Part shown: one piece after another, positions 14,692 through 22,237 of the stretch | Layout of the letters: the number at the start of each line of letters is the position of its first letter | How positions within the stretch are numbered: the stretch's first letter is position 1 | DNA from: Thermoplasmata archaeon M9B2D | Lineage (GTDB): Archaea > Thermoplasmatota > E2 > DHVEG-1 | Direction of reading: 5' to 3' | Assembly: GCA_002900555.1 (NCBI GenBank) | Contig: MUGD01000024.1 | Span: 1-25,386 of the forward strand | Length of the DNA stretch: 25,386 bases | Notes under the pieces: generated by a model | Databases searched by the model: none | Told to the model about the DNA's origin: nothing | What the model saw: only the letters and a program-made list of their open reading frames with translations | Position numbers and translations under genes: made by a program

Positions 14692-15294
14692 CTAGGGGAT
14701 GGTCATCTCGGTTTCCGAAGGTACGGTTTCTCTCCAAACCTTATGTGCTTTTTTCCGGTAGATGTCTTCAATCTCGACAGTTTCGTTTACTAGTTTCTCC
14801 CCAGCTCTGATGAAATGATCAACGCCCATCCTGCTATGTTTCAGTCGTCCGAGCTGGTTTCCCTGCGAGGTGGTATAGTCAAGCGCATAGTCAGGGATTT
14901 CTATGTTGAATTTACCAGACTCATCCTCCCAACAGCTCTTCACATACACCTTGAAATGCTCTGCGATGCGGGATTTTTGGCTTCGACAGAGGAGCAATAT
15001 GACGTACGCGAGAGGGGCTTCCCAGTCGTGGGTCTTGCTTTCGTACAGGACCGTCATGTCATCGACAGCTTTTGACACACGCAGGACTGCCTCCGGGTTC
15101 GCAAGCCCGATGTCCTCATAAGCAAGGAGTTTTAACCGATTCCGTAACCACCAAAACGAGGATTCACTCTCATGGGCAAGTTCCAATGCAAAGAACAACG
15201 CCCCGGTTTCATCCCCCCGTCGTATCGTCTTCTGAATCACGCTTTTGACTTCATCATCATTATACTGGTGAGCTTTTGTTTTATATGCTGTCAT
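14692..15294 (-). CDS. MgsA/RarA C-terminal-domain-like protein without AAA+ ATPase part
   Basis: 200 residues. The helical sequence resembles the C-terminal region of RarA/MgsA-type replication-associated ATPases (ALFFALELAH, LLAYEDIGLANPEAVL, PLAYVILLLCRSQKS). It ends with the conserved type TSQGNQLGRLKHSRMGVDHF. No Walker A or B motif and no clamp-loader ATPase domain is present, so it is a free-standing module, perhaps for tetramerisation or binding to replication proteins. The start is ATG 15294, with GAGGTG seven bases upstream; an ATG at 15309 overlaps that site and is rejected. It is one of few cytoplasmic housekeeping-like genes here. Family assignment is moderately sure. Confidence 0.6.
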   Translation of the reverse strand: MTAYKTKAHQYNDDEVKSVIQKTIRRGDETGALFFALELAHESESSFWWLRNRLKLLAYEDIGLANPEAVLRVSKAVDDMTVLYESKTHDWEAPLAYVILLLCRSQKSRIAEHFKVYVKSCWEDESGKFNIEIPDYALDYTTSQGNQLGRLKHSRMGVDHFIRAGEKLVNETVEIEDIYRKKAHKVWRETVPSETEMTIP

Positions 15295-15325
15295 TTCTCT
15301 ACACCTCATTTCAACAAACTGAAAA

Positions 15326-15344
15326 GTACTTTAAAACTTTATGC
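15326..15344 (-). promoter_or_regulatory. Promoter of the 14692 gene
   Basis: Minus strand GCATAAAGTTTTAAAGTAC with a TTTTAAAG box, about 35-45 bases before ATG 15294. Between here and 15512 I see nothing else. Confidence 0.5.
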
Positions 15345-15512
15345 TAAAGCTTAAATTTCAGAAAACACAGAACACATGATGCCATGGATGACCTGTTTTT
15401 GTAGCAGGATAGGGTATATGCAGTGGTTTTTTTAGGTCCACCGTCCCCTTATCATTCATACAGTACGGTATTCTTGATGATGCCTCATTTCTCCAATGTG
15501 GAAAAATACCAC

Positions 15513-15526
15513 CATATGTTTAAATA
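15513..15526 (+). promoter_or_regulatory. Promoter of the 37-residue gene
   Basis: CATATGTTTAAATA: the TATA box TTTAAATA is at 15519-15526 with the ATATG extension also seen before the regulator genes. Expected start near 15546. Confidence 0.5.
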
Positions 15527-15562
15527 GCGTCACCGTCACATACAACACTGAGGTGGGACCTG

Positions 15563-15676
15563 ATGGAGAACCAACCATGTCCCTATACGAAAAAAAAGAC
15601 AAAACCTAATAAAGTTATTCAAAAACTTGTTCGACTATGGAGATTTCCCGAGGACGAGGAGTACTATTATCTGTAA
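15563..15676 (+). CDS. Microprotein, 37 residues
   Basis: A complete small gene: TATA box 37-44 bases upstream, GAGGTG at 15550-15555 seven bases before ATG 15563, a 37-codon frame, and a nine-T terminator at 15695-15703. The product (starts MENQPCPYTKKKTK, ends FPEDEEYYYL) has a basic Lys-rich first half, a short amphipathic stretch (VIQKLVRLWRF) and an acidic, tyrosine-rich tail. There is one cysteine and no signal peptide. It could bind nucleic acid or membranes through its basic half; function unknown. It converges with the regulator gene at 15739. Confidence 0.55.
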   Translation: MENQPCPYTKKKTKPNKVIQKLVRLWRFPEDEEYYYL

Positions 15677-15694
15677 CCCACAGACCATACACTC

Positions 15695-15703
15695 TTTTTT
15701 TTT
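15695..15703 (+). terminator. Oligo-T terminator of the 37-residue gene
   Basis: Nine T residues, 18 bases after the stop codon. Confidence 0.45.
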
Positions 15704-15738
15704 CTTCTCTAGGTTTGTGAAACACAGGGTGTTCTGGC

Positions 15739-16266
15739 TTACAAGATCTCTTTTAACCTTTGAAGGTTTGGATTAACGATATAATTTTTTCGTATAAATA
15801 GCAATGTTTGGACAATTGTTATTTTTTCGATTAAACCCGGGTAGAGTCTGACCAATGAATCGGAGAATTTTTTTGCTTGTGAAATGTCTGGTGCGGTAAA
15901 CGTCACTATCCAGTCGTACTCGCCATGGACATAGGCGCTGCTTTCAATAGTGGCGTCGTATTCCCCGCCTCGTCCTATGAGTTGTCTTGATATGATTCGT
16001 TCCGCTGTTGCTTTTTCTAATTCTTTGGCGGTTCTTTTTATCATCAACATGAAATGTTGCAGTCCTATCTGTGTTTCATCAAACACGGTTGTATATCCCC
16101 AAATCATCTTTTTCTCTTCTAGTGCTTTTATAATTCTGCAGACTTTCTGCCGAGAGAACCTACAGTGTGCCGCTATCGTATCCATCTGCTGGTTTGAGTT
16201 TTTCCGCAGCTCCCTAAGGACTTTTCGTTCATCTTCTTTTTTCTGTTGGTTAGCGTATTTTGCCAT
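15739..16266 (-). CDS. Lrp/AsnC-type winged-helix transcription regulator (paralogue 3)
   Basis: 175 residues. HTH near residues 11-60 (QMDTIAAHCRFSRQKVCR) and an Lrp-like effector domain with YVHGEYDWIVTFTA and AKKFSDSL. It is closest in motif content to paralogue 1 (5125), sharing HGEYDW and the promoter core GATATGTTTTTAA. GCAGGG lies just before the ATG. It is divergent from the NosD/PKD gene at 16365, so that gene is a candidate target. Confidence 0.82.
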   Translation of the reverse strand: MAKYANQQKKEDERKVLRELRKNSNQQMDTIAAHCRFSRQKVCRIIKALEEKKMIWGYTTVFDETQIGLQHFMLMIKRTAKELEKATAERIISRQLIGRGGEYDATIESSAYVHGEYDWIVTFTAPDISQAKKFSDSLVRLYPGLIEKITIVQTLLFIRKNYIVNPNLQRLKEIL

Positions 16267-16310
16267 ACCCTGCTTACTCCCAAGCTTAGTTATGCTTATA
16301 ACGATTCTTC

Positions 16311-16326
16311 ACTTAAAAACATATCT
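16311..16326 (-). promoter_or_regulatory. Promoter of regulator 3
   Basis: Minus strand AGATATGTTTTTAAGT, 45-60 bases before the ATG at 16266; 13 bases are identical to the promoter of regulator 1. Confidence 0.55.
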
Positions 16327-16364
16327 TCAGAAACCAGGGGCGCATTGATAGGGGTTTTTTCATA

Positions 16365-18206
16365 ATGGATGTTGTGATGCATAATCAAAATGTTAAAAAT
16401 AAAACAACAATGCATCGTCCAACTATTACGGTTTCTTCTTGTTTCTCAGGATATATTCTTAAAGGGGAGCAGGATAATAACATAGTACATAGGGGGATAT
16501 CGTCTCTGAATCAGAAAGGATTGACCGCTGGAGTGGTTCTTTTAGTACTTGGAGCAGGTGTTATTCCTCTAACTGCATACGAGGGGGCAACACCATATCA
16601 TCTCGCGTCACAAGGGGACTGGTTGTATGTGGGTGGGTCTGGGCCAGGGAATTTTTCAGAGATTCAGCAGGCGATTGACAATGCAAGTGATGGAGATACC
16701 GTGTTTGTGTTTAGTGGAACATATGTCGGTCATCTCAACATCAATAAATCCATCACTCTTCTTGGTGAGGATAAAAATACAACGTTTATACTTGGATATG
16801 TTGCATTTACCATTTCATTTATTTCTGATTGGGTGACGATGGGCAGGTTCACCATTCAAAACAGTGGGCGTCTCGGTGAGGGGATTCGAATCGACTCCTC
16901 CCATAACATGTTTTTTGATACCATCATTGAATTCCCCTATGACAACATACGGATCGCTGGAGATCACAACACCATCACAGCAAACATCATTTCTTGCGAC
17001 ACGATCTATCTAGGGGGACAAGGCAATATCATCACTGGGAACTCTATCACGAATGCCGTCCATGGGATCTACCTTACAGATGCAGAGGACAATATCATTA
17101 CCCATAACACGTTTCTTTCCTGTGGGTTATTTCTTTCCGATGACTCACCGTGCAATACTCTTGTGACAAACAACACGGTGAACGGCAAGCCTCTTATCTA
17201 TCTCTCCAACACATCTGATAGGATAGTTTCTTCCGATGCAGGGCAAATAATTCTTGTCGAGTGCATCAACATCACCGTGCATAATCACGCACTCTTCAAC
17301 ACGACGGTCGGTATCCAGGTGTTACGGTCCTCAGCCTGTGTCGTCTCGGGGAACATCATCGGAGACAGCCTGTATGGTGTATGGCTGAACGGGTGGTACA
17401 ACACCCTCTATGGGAACACCATCAGGGACAACGAGTACGGCATACTGCTCAAAGACTCTGTTGGCAATCGTCTGTACCATAACAATCTTCTCCACAACAC
17501 CCTTAATGCATTTGACTCGCTGAGTAACACCTGGGATGACCCATTACGTCATGAAGGGAATTATTGGTCGGATTACACTGGAGGAGATACTGATGGTGAT
17601 GGAATCGGGGACACGCCATATGATATTCCTGGCGGGGATAATCAAGACCATTATCCGTTCATGGAACCAAATGGATGGATACACCCACCATACCCACCAT
17701 CTATACACGGGCCACATTGTGGTAAAAGAAACACAGTGTACATATTCTCGATTGATACGGTCACTTGCCCGGAGGAAGACCACCTGTATTGTATGTGGGA
17801 CTGGGGTGATGGGACTCAGAGTGATTGGCTTGGTCCGTATGACTCTGGGGATGTCGTGGAGACATCCCATGCGTGGAGCAACCAAGGGTCATATATAATA
17901 ACCGTGAAACTGAAGAACAGTACCGGTGCGGAAGGAAACTGGTCAGAGCCATTTCCTATCGATATCACGTCAAAGGTATTGCTTGGTGGAATCATACAGA
18001 GTGTTGTAAACCAAAGCGGGATATGCAGTATCTTTGAGATGTCTCGTGTAGTGATTATCAGCGGAAACCCCTTTGCCATGGAAAGGTATTTTTCGATGCA
18101 GGTCCTCATTGTTTTTGATGAGTTCAGAGGTATGATGGCACCACGGTTTATCGCTGGAGTTATGTATGCAATGATCCTAAACAAAGAACAAGGCGTTCTT
18201 TTATGA
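16365..18206 (+). CDS. Exported NosD-like beta-helix protein with PKD and C-terminal beta domain
   Basis: 613 residues. A polar 50-residue start is followed by a membrane/signal segment (LTAGVVLLVLGAGVIPLTAY, about 52-71); later methionines (5, 16) are possible starts. Residues about 85-400 form a NosD/CASH-type right-handed beta-helix with repeats such as GDHNTITANI and GQGNIITGNSITNA. It closes with NYWSDYTGGDTDGDGIGDTPY (calcium-binding end near 406-418). A PKD domain follows (WDWGDGTQSDWLGPYDSG, HAWSNQGSYIITVK). Residues 537-607 (LLGGIIQSV to FIAGVMYAMIL) form a small beta domain that recurs at the start of the cyclophilin protein. NosD family members bind carbohydrate or copper; here a surface carbohydrate or adhesive role is likelier. 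Confidence 0.82.
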   Translation: MDVVMHNQNVKNKTTMHRPTITVSSCFSGYILKGEQDNNIVHRGISSLNQKGLTAGVVLLVLGAGVIPLTAYEGATPYHLASQGDWLYVGGSGPGNFSEIQQAIDNASDGDTVFVFSGTYVGHLNINKSITLLGEDKNTTFILGYVAFTISFISDWVTMGRFTIQNSGRLGEGIRIDSSHNMFFDTIIEFPYDNIRIAGDHNTITANIISCDTIYLGGQGNIITGNSITNAVHGIYLTDAEDNIITHNTFLSCGLFLSDDSPCNTLVTNNTVNGKPLIYLSNTSDRIVSSDAGQIILVECINITVHNHALFNTTVGIQVLRSSACVVSGNIIGDSLYGVWLNGWYNTLYGNTIRDNEYGILLKDSVGNRLYHNNLLHNTLNAFDSLSNTWDDPLRHEGNYWSDYTGGDTDGDGIGDTPYDIPGGDNQDHYPFMEPNGWIHPPYPPSIHGPHCGKRNTVYIFSIDTVTCPEEDHLYCMWDWGDGTQSDWLGPYDSGDVVETSHAWSNQGSYIITVKLKNSTGAEGNWSEPFPIDITSKVLLGGIIQSVVNQSGICSIFEMSRVVIISGNPFAMERYFSMQVLIVFDEFRGMMAPRFIAGVMYAMILNKEQGVLL

Positions 18207-18239
18207 TGTCTGCGATGAGACATACTTTCCTATTGTCTA

Positions 18240-18504
18240 TTATCGGAACGTGGAACCCCTGGTAAAACAATCATATCTTTTTTTCTCGTAGTCTTTAAAC
18301 ACCGCGGCAGAGGGTCGCATACGAAACACCAGCGTTTTTCTTTTTCTAGTTTCCATTACCTTTATCAACTCATGCACATGAGGCGTTAGTAACATGGTGG
18401 TTCACGAGTGAAACAGTAAAGGTAGCTTTGATAGTATGTAACAATTTTCTTTCTAGGGTATGGATAGGACGCATCGAAGATCTGCTGCTTCGTGTCAGTG
18501 GCAT
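18240..18504 (-). pseudogene. Decayed minus-strand gene in two overlapping frames
   Basis: One frame runs from ATG 18504 to a TGA at 18370-18372 (MPLTRSSRSSMRPIHTLERK... ending VSLVNHHVTNASCA). A second runs from ATG 18395 to a TAA at 18240-18242 (MLLTPHVHELIKVMETRKRK... with FRMRPSAAVFKDYEKKRYD and FTRGSTFR). Both look coding and overlap at 18370-18395, as expected if one frameshift split a gene of about 85 codons. TTTAAATAGG at 18559-18569 could serve as promoter in this direction and for the 18606 gene in the other. Family unknown. Apart from this and the NosD oligo-T at 18271-18277, the 18207-18559 gap shows nothing. Confidence 0.35.
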
Positions 18505-18559
18505 ACTTTCGTAAACGATAGTGATCACTCTATGTCTCTTCGATAAAGTTCCAAGAACC

Positions 18560-18568
18560 TATTTAAAG
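18560..18568 (+). promoter_or_regulatory. TATA box of the 18606 gene
   Basis: TATTTAAAG, 38-46 bases before ATG 18606; the leader has AAGGAGAT ending six bases before the start. Confidence 0.55.
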
Positions 18569-18605
18569 GAAAACGGACCATAGATTATAGATAAGGAGAT
18601 GATTT

Positions 18606-18851
18606 ATGAAAAGGAAAACTATGATAGTAGCAGTATGTGTGATCGTAGGGTTTGTCAGTATCGCTAGCACAGCGATCGCATCAAATAGTGCAGGACCTGC
18701 CCCTAACTCAGGTGACGGAGATTCTGACGGCAGCGGGTTTGAAGTCCGTCCTGGTCCTAATGGGGAGCTTAACGGATACGGACATCTTGGTCCTGCCCCT
18801 AACTCAGGTGATGGAATCCATGATGGACCTGGGTGGGATGAGGAAGAATAA
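18606..18851 (+). CDS. Small secreted acidic GPAPNSGDG-repeat protein
   Basis: 81 residues. A signal peptide covers residues 1-26 (MIVAVCVIVGFVSIASTAIA). The mature peptide of about 55 residues holds two copies of GPAPNSGDG followed by a D-G element (GDSDGSG and GIHDGPGW), plus a weaker middle element (RPGPNGELNGYG), and ends WDEEE. The Asp/Asn/Gly spacing suggests calcium binding, as in TSP3-like loops. No cysteine. Its ribosome binding site is strong, so it may be made in quantity. Similar short GPAPNSGDGxPDG proteins exist in other archaea, to my knowledge without known function. Confidence 0.7.
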   Translation: MKRKTMIVAVCVIVGFVSIASTAIASNSAGPAPNSGDGDSDGSGFEVRPGPNGELNGYGHLGPAPNSGDGIHDGPGWDEEE

Positions 18852-18868
18852 ATAGAAACACCCTTCCA

Positions 18869-18876
18869 TTTTTTTT
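18869..18876 (+). terminator. Oligo-T terminator after the 18606 gene
   Basis: Eight T residues, 18 bases after the stop codon. The rest of the gap to the promoter at 19029 shows only further short T-tracts. Confidence 0.45.
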
Positions 18877-19028
18877 CTCTCTTTTGATCCGAGGCAGAGA
18901 GACGTTTGTATGGATTTTTTGTAAGATACATGTTGTCTGCATAGGGAACTCTGTGTTGATGATTGCTTTTTTTTATGAGTCGTTATCGTTTTTGTTTGTA
19001 CTATTCTGTATTTTTTCAACCCAAAACA

Positions 19029-19035
19029 TTTATAT
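19029..19035 (+). promoter_or_regulatory. TATA box of the cyclophilin gene
   Basis: TTTATAT(GG), 55-61 bases before ATG 19090. Confidence 0.45.
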
Positions 19036-19089
19036 GGATTCATAGGATAATTAATCATACTCTGGTTGGAAAAAGAAGGATTCTTTCCT

Positions 19090-20838
19090 ATGAGCATCAT
19101 CAAACTGACCGATGTCTTTATGGTATTGCTCCTGCTTAGCAGCGTCTCGGTGCTGGCAGCAGGCGTTGAAAAGAGTAGTTATGAAGCTAGTGCAGAGGAG
19201 ACTGCAGAGGTCTTCTCAGATGAAGAGTTGTATAAGCGGATGTTTCTGCTTGGTCGGGTTCATACACTGATGACCGATGAGAGGTACTCGACTGTTATGG
19301 CGGTGAATGTGTACATCGTATTCTTCAAACCCATTCAATTCCTTCATTACACCAACGGGGAACAGATCACGTTTCTAAATCAGGATAGAGGAATAATCCT
19401 TAGGGATGTATTTCTCCTTGGTGGTTTTACGGTGGTTCTGCCGTGTAATAAAAATAGTATCGCAGTGATAAATACGACGAAGGGAACGATGGTTGTGGAG
19501 CTGTTTGAGGATAGGATGCCGAACACCACTGCAAACTTCATCCGACTTGCAACGGATGGATTTTATGATGGGTTGGTGTTTCATCGGGTGATTAATAACT
19601 TTGTTATTCAGGGTGGTGGATATTACCCAAACGGAACTTTAAAGGAAAGCCCATATGGCCCGATTGATCTGGAGGTTCATCCTGAGGTGCGTCATCTTGA
19701 TGGTACGATTGGGATGGCGCGGACCAGTGACCCGAACAGTGCGACCAGTCAGTTTTTTATCGACGATGGCAGGCAGCGGCAACTGGAACCCGGTGGGGTG
19801 GATTCCTATGGGTATGCCGCGTTTGGCAGGGTGGTAAACGGTATTGAAGTGGTGCGTGCCATAGCCAAAGTTCAGACGACAACAAAATACGGGTCTATGG
19901 AGAACTGGCCGGTTGAGGACGTAATCATACAGCAGATTCGCATTCTCCGTCCTGCTACGGTTACCATCACCGATTATGTTGGGGATATCTGTTCCTTTGA
20001 TTATCTGACTGGTGAGACGACGATTGTGACCAATTCCACAGAGATTTGTGTGGAGAATCTTGATATCGAACGGGCAACCTATATCCAACAAGGAATGGTG
20101 TGTACCGTTTGTTTACATGTTGTGGGCAATATTGAAAACAGGGGGACATTCAGAAATGACTCTAATTTTACATGGTATATAGACATGGTCGAATATGGAT
20201 TTCAGATGTCGACCTCCGAACAAGATTATTTTGTGAGTTACTGCAATAGGACCGGTACGCTGTGCTATGGCGCTGTGGTACGAAACCTCACCTCAGAGGA
20301 TTTCATGGTTGTTGCCGAAACCCTTTCCTTTACGTTTTATTTGGAACGTCCTACGGAACAATATGAATCTCTTAGTGTCTATGCTGCATACGTAAAAATT
20401 AATTTTTCCCATCCGGCTTCAACGTTTCTGTATTTTATAGATATCGCTCCAAACCCCCCGCTTGAGATTTCTGAAATCTGGGCGCCACATGTCGGGTACG
20501 TTGGTGAGACCATTCAGTTTAACGCAAGCGTGCAGCCGCTCACAGGGCTACCACCCTACAGTTATCTGTGGGAGTTTGGCGATCAGGGAACCTCAACAAA
20601 GTTAAACCCAACACATGTGTACACAGACCCAGGCGTCTATACCTACCCGTCACTGATGCTGCGGGAAACACTGCCAATGCGTCTGGTACGATTACGATTC
20701 TTGTTCCCGATGTGGCGATGGGGTTGTTTGTATTTGAGGAAGTTGTGGTCTGCTGTTGCAATGAGACAACTGATGTGGTGGCATCCTCTTGATATCATCA
20801 TGTTTTTCTCTGATACGCTATCGTACCTTCGTAGGTGA
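19090..20838 (+). CDS. Exported cyclophilin-type peptidyl-prolyl isomerase with flanking beta and PKD domains, frameshifted at the 3' end
   Basis: From ATG 19090 (AAGGA eight bases upstream; a TTG at 19066 is less likely). Signal peptide to about residue 24 (MVLLLLSSVSVLAAG). Residues 50-118 (MFLLGRVHTL to FLLGGFTVV) form the small beta domain also at the end of the NosD protein. Residues 122-288 are a cyclophilin with the active-site set FHRVINNFVIQGGG and SATSQFFIDDG, so prolyl cis-trans isomerase activity outside the cell is likely. An unknown region follows, then a PKD domain from about 457 (YSYLWEFGDQGTS, HVYTDPGVYTY). At CCC 20646-20648 the frame slips by one base; the other frame carries the PKD end VTDAAGNTANASGTITILVP and stops at 20792. 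Confidence 0.8.
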   Translation: MSIIKLTDVFMVLLLLSSVSVLAAGVEKSSYEASAEETAEVFSDEELYKRMFLLGRVHTLMTDERYSTVMAVNVYIVFFKPIQFLHYTNGEQITFLNQDRGIILRDVFLLGGFTVVLPCNKNSIAVINTTKGTMVVELFEDRMPNTTANFIRLATDGFYDGLVFHRVINNFVIQGGGYYPNGTLKESPYGPIDLEVHPEVRHLDGTIGMARTSDPNSATSQFFIDDGRQRQLEPGGVDSYGYAAFGRVVNGIEVVRAIAKVQTTTKYGSMENWPVEDVIIQQIRILRPATVTITDYVGDICSFDYLTGETTIVTNSTEICVENLDIERATYIQQGMVCTVCLHVVGNIENRGTFRNDSNFTWYIDMVEYGFQMSTSEQDYFVSYCNRTGTLCYGAVVRNLTSEDFMVVAETLSFTFYLERPTEQYESLSVYAAYVKINFSHPASTFLYFIDIAPNPPLEISEIWAPHVGYVGETIQFNASVQPLTGLPPYSYLWEFGDQGTSTKLNPTHVYTDPGVYTYPSLMLRETLPMRLVRLRFLFPMWRWGCLYLRKLWSAVAMRQLMWWHPLDIIMFFSDTLSYLRR

Positions 20839-21023
20839 TGTTTTTGTATCGGGAGCCGTACTATAAAAGGATGTTCCTTCACAACAAGGTAAAATCTAGA
20901 GTAAACGGAATTATATTGACTGATGAAACATCAATGAAAAAAAAATTTAAAAGAGATTCGTTGATTGCATTTTTTTCTCGTCTTTATGATGTTTCGTTGA
21001 ATAGCGGGAGGATTCCTGAGAAA

Positions 21024-21032
21024 TTTATATAA
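21024..21032 (+). promoter_or_regulatory. TATA box of the caspase-like gene
   Basis: TTTATATAA, 40-48 bases before ATG 21072; GGGGG (21060-21065) is the ribosome binding site. Confidence 0.5.
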
Positions 21033-21071
21033 ATGATGTTCTTATTATAACAAGATGATAGGGGGTACATT

Positions 21072-22021
21072 ATGAAAGTAGGTAGAAACACATTCATAGG
21101 CTGCGCATCATTCATCTGCGTTGTGTTGCTGTTGTGTTGCTGCTGTCACCTGCATGGGCTACAGCAGTCAATGTAGGGCAACACAATAAAGAAAGCGAAG
21201 CGTCCCAGGGAACGTCGGAATCCAATTATTGGGCGCTGCTATTTGCGGTGGGAGTGTATCTGAATGCTCCTGACCAGAATCGCCCCTCCATGCTTGAAGC
21301 ATGCGATAACCTGACTGCATGTCTTCTTGATTCACCTCAGTATTGGAACGAAGAAAATATTCGGGTGGTCAAAGGGAGTGATGCAACGCTTCAGAACCTG
21401 ATTAAAGGACTTCTTTGGTTACGGAAGAATTCACAAAGTGAGGATCACGTTGTCGTCTACATCACGACGCATGGGAATCACCTCTACAGCCCCTTTAATG
21501 GTCAACCATGGGATCTGCCTCCAAAGGACGAGGCTGATGGCTCAGACGAGGTTCTTATCATGTATAACGGATTTAACAAATGGTATGGGTTTATCACGGA
21601 TGATCTGCTGAATTTCTTCTTAAGCATGATCCGCTGTCAAGGCCTGTGTCTTATCGTTGACTCCTGCTATAGTGGCGGGTTTAATGACCCCCCGATGTTC
21701 GGCACCACTCGTCAGGATCGACAGGTGACGTACACTGCAGAGAGTTATAGCGAGGGGTTTGTGCAAAGCGTCGCAGGCCAGGGTCGAGTGGTCCTTATGT
21801 CCTCTCAGGAGAATCAGGTGTCGTATGGCTCGTTCTTCTCAGATTTTCTTATCAGTGGGTTTAACGGATGGGCAGATTCCAATGGCAATCACGATGGTAT
21901 TAACTCAGCGGAGGAGGCTTTTTCGTATGCCAAACCATGGGTCGAACTGTTTGTGTTTTTCTGGACAGGGCATCAACAAACCCCGACGATCAGTGACTTA
22001 TATCCAGGGGAGTTCCCCTAA
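21072..22021 (+). CDS. Exported caspase-like (clan CD, C14-type) cysteine peptidase, frame broken by an 11-bp duplication
   Basis: ATG 21072 has a TATA box and GGGGGT upstream and starts MKVGRNTFIGCASFICVVLL, but this frame ends at a TAG near 21174. The peptidase frame is open from 21134 and would lack most of the signal. Removing one copy of the 11-bp repeat at 21120-21141 joins both as CVVLLLSPAWATAV, a normal signal peptide with an AWA cleavage site, giving about 312 residues. The fold signature is YWALLFAVGVYLN and ACDNLTACLLDS. The catalytic pair is H130 in YITTHGNHL and C195 in LIVDSCYSGGF (repaired numbering). An acidic GWADSNGNHDGINSAEEAF loop may bind calcium. Probable role: extracellular protein cleavage or maturation. 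Confidence 0.75.
21120..21141 (+). repeat. Exact 11-bp tandem duplication in the signal-peptide coding region
   Basis: GTTGTGTTGCT occurs twice head to tail (21120-21130, 21131-21141), followed by the partial unit GCTG. Eleven is not a multiple of three, so the extra copy shifts the frame. Confidence 0.85.
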
Positions 22022-22084
22022 TAAGAGGGTAAAATTCCACAAGATATGTATCCATGGCTCTCTTCCGATAAAGCTGGGTACATC

Positions 22085-22112
22085 TTTTTTTCTCTTTACG
22101 CCTCCTTTTTTG
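22085..22112 (+). terminator. Oligo-T terminator after the caspase-like gene
   Basis: T7 at 22085-22091 and T6 at 22106-22111, about 65-90 bases after the stop. Confidence 0.4.
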
Positions 22113-22237
22113 AACCATTGAATCAATCATTGAATTCGAAAAAGAACAGGAGCCACATCACCCGTAATAGTATCTATAAATGTACTAATGAACAGTATCC
22201 ATAAAGGAGTTTTTTCTTTTATAGGATGTTAGATGCT

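Noticed and set aside
20934..21032. 32-codon frame MKKKFKRDSLIAFF... before the caspase-like gene
   Set aside because: No ribosome binding site, and its end overlaps the TATA box of the next gene; it may be a relic but support is too weak.
21072..22021. Treating the caspase-like gene simply as starting at GTG 21134
   Set aside because: That start has no ribosome binding site and cuts the signal peptide in half, while ATG 21072 has all signals and is joined in frame by removing one 11-bp unit.
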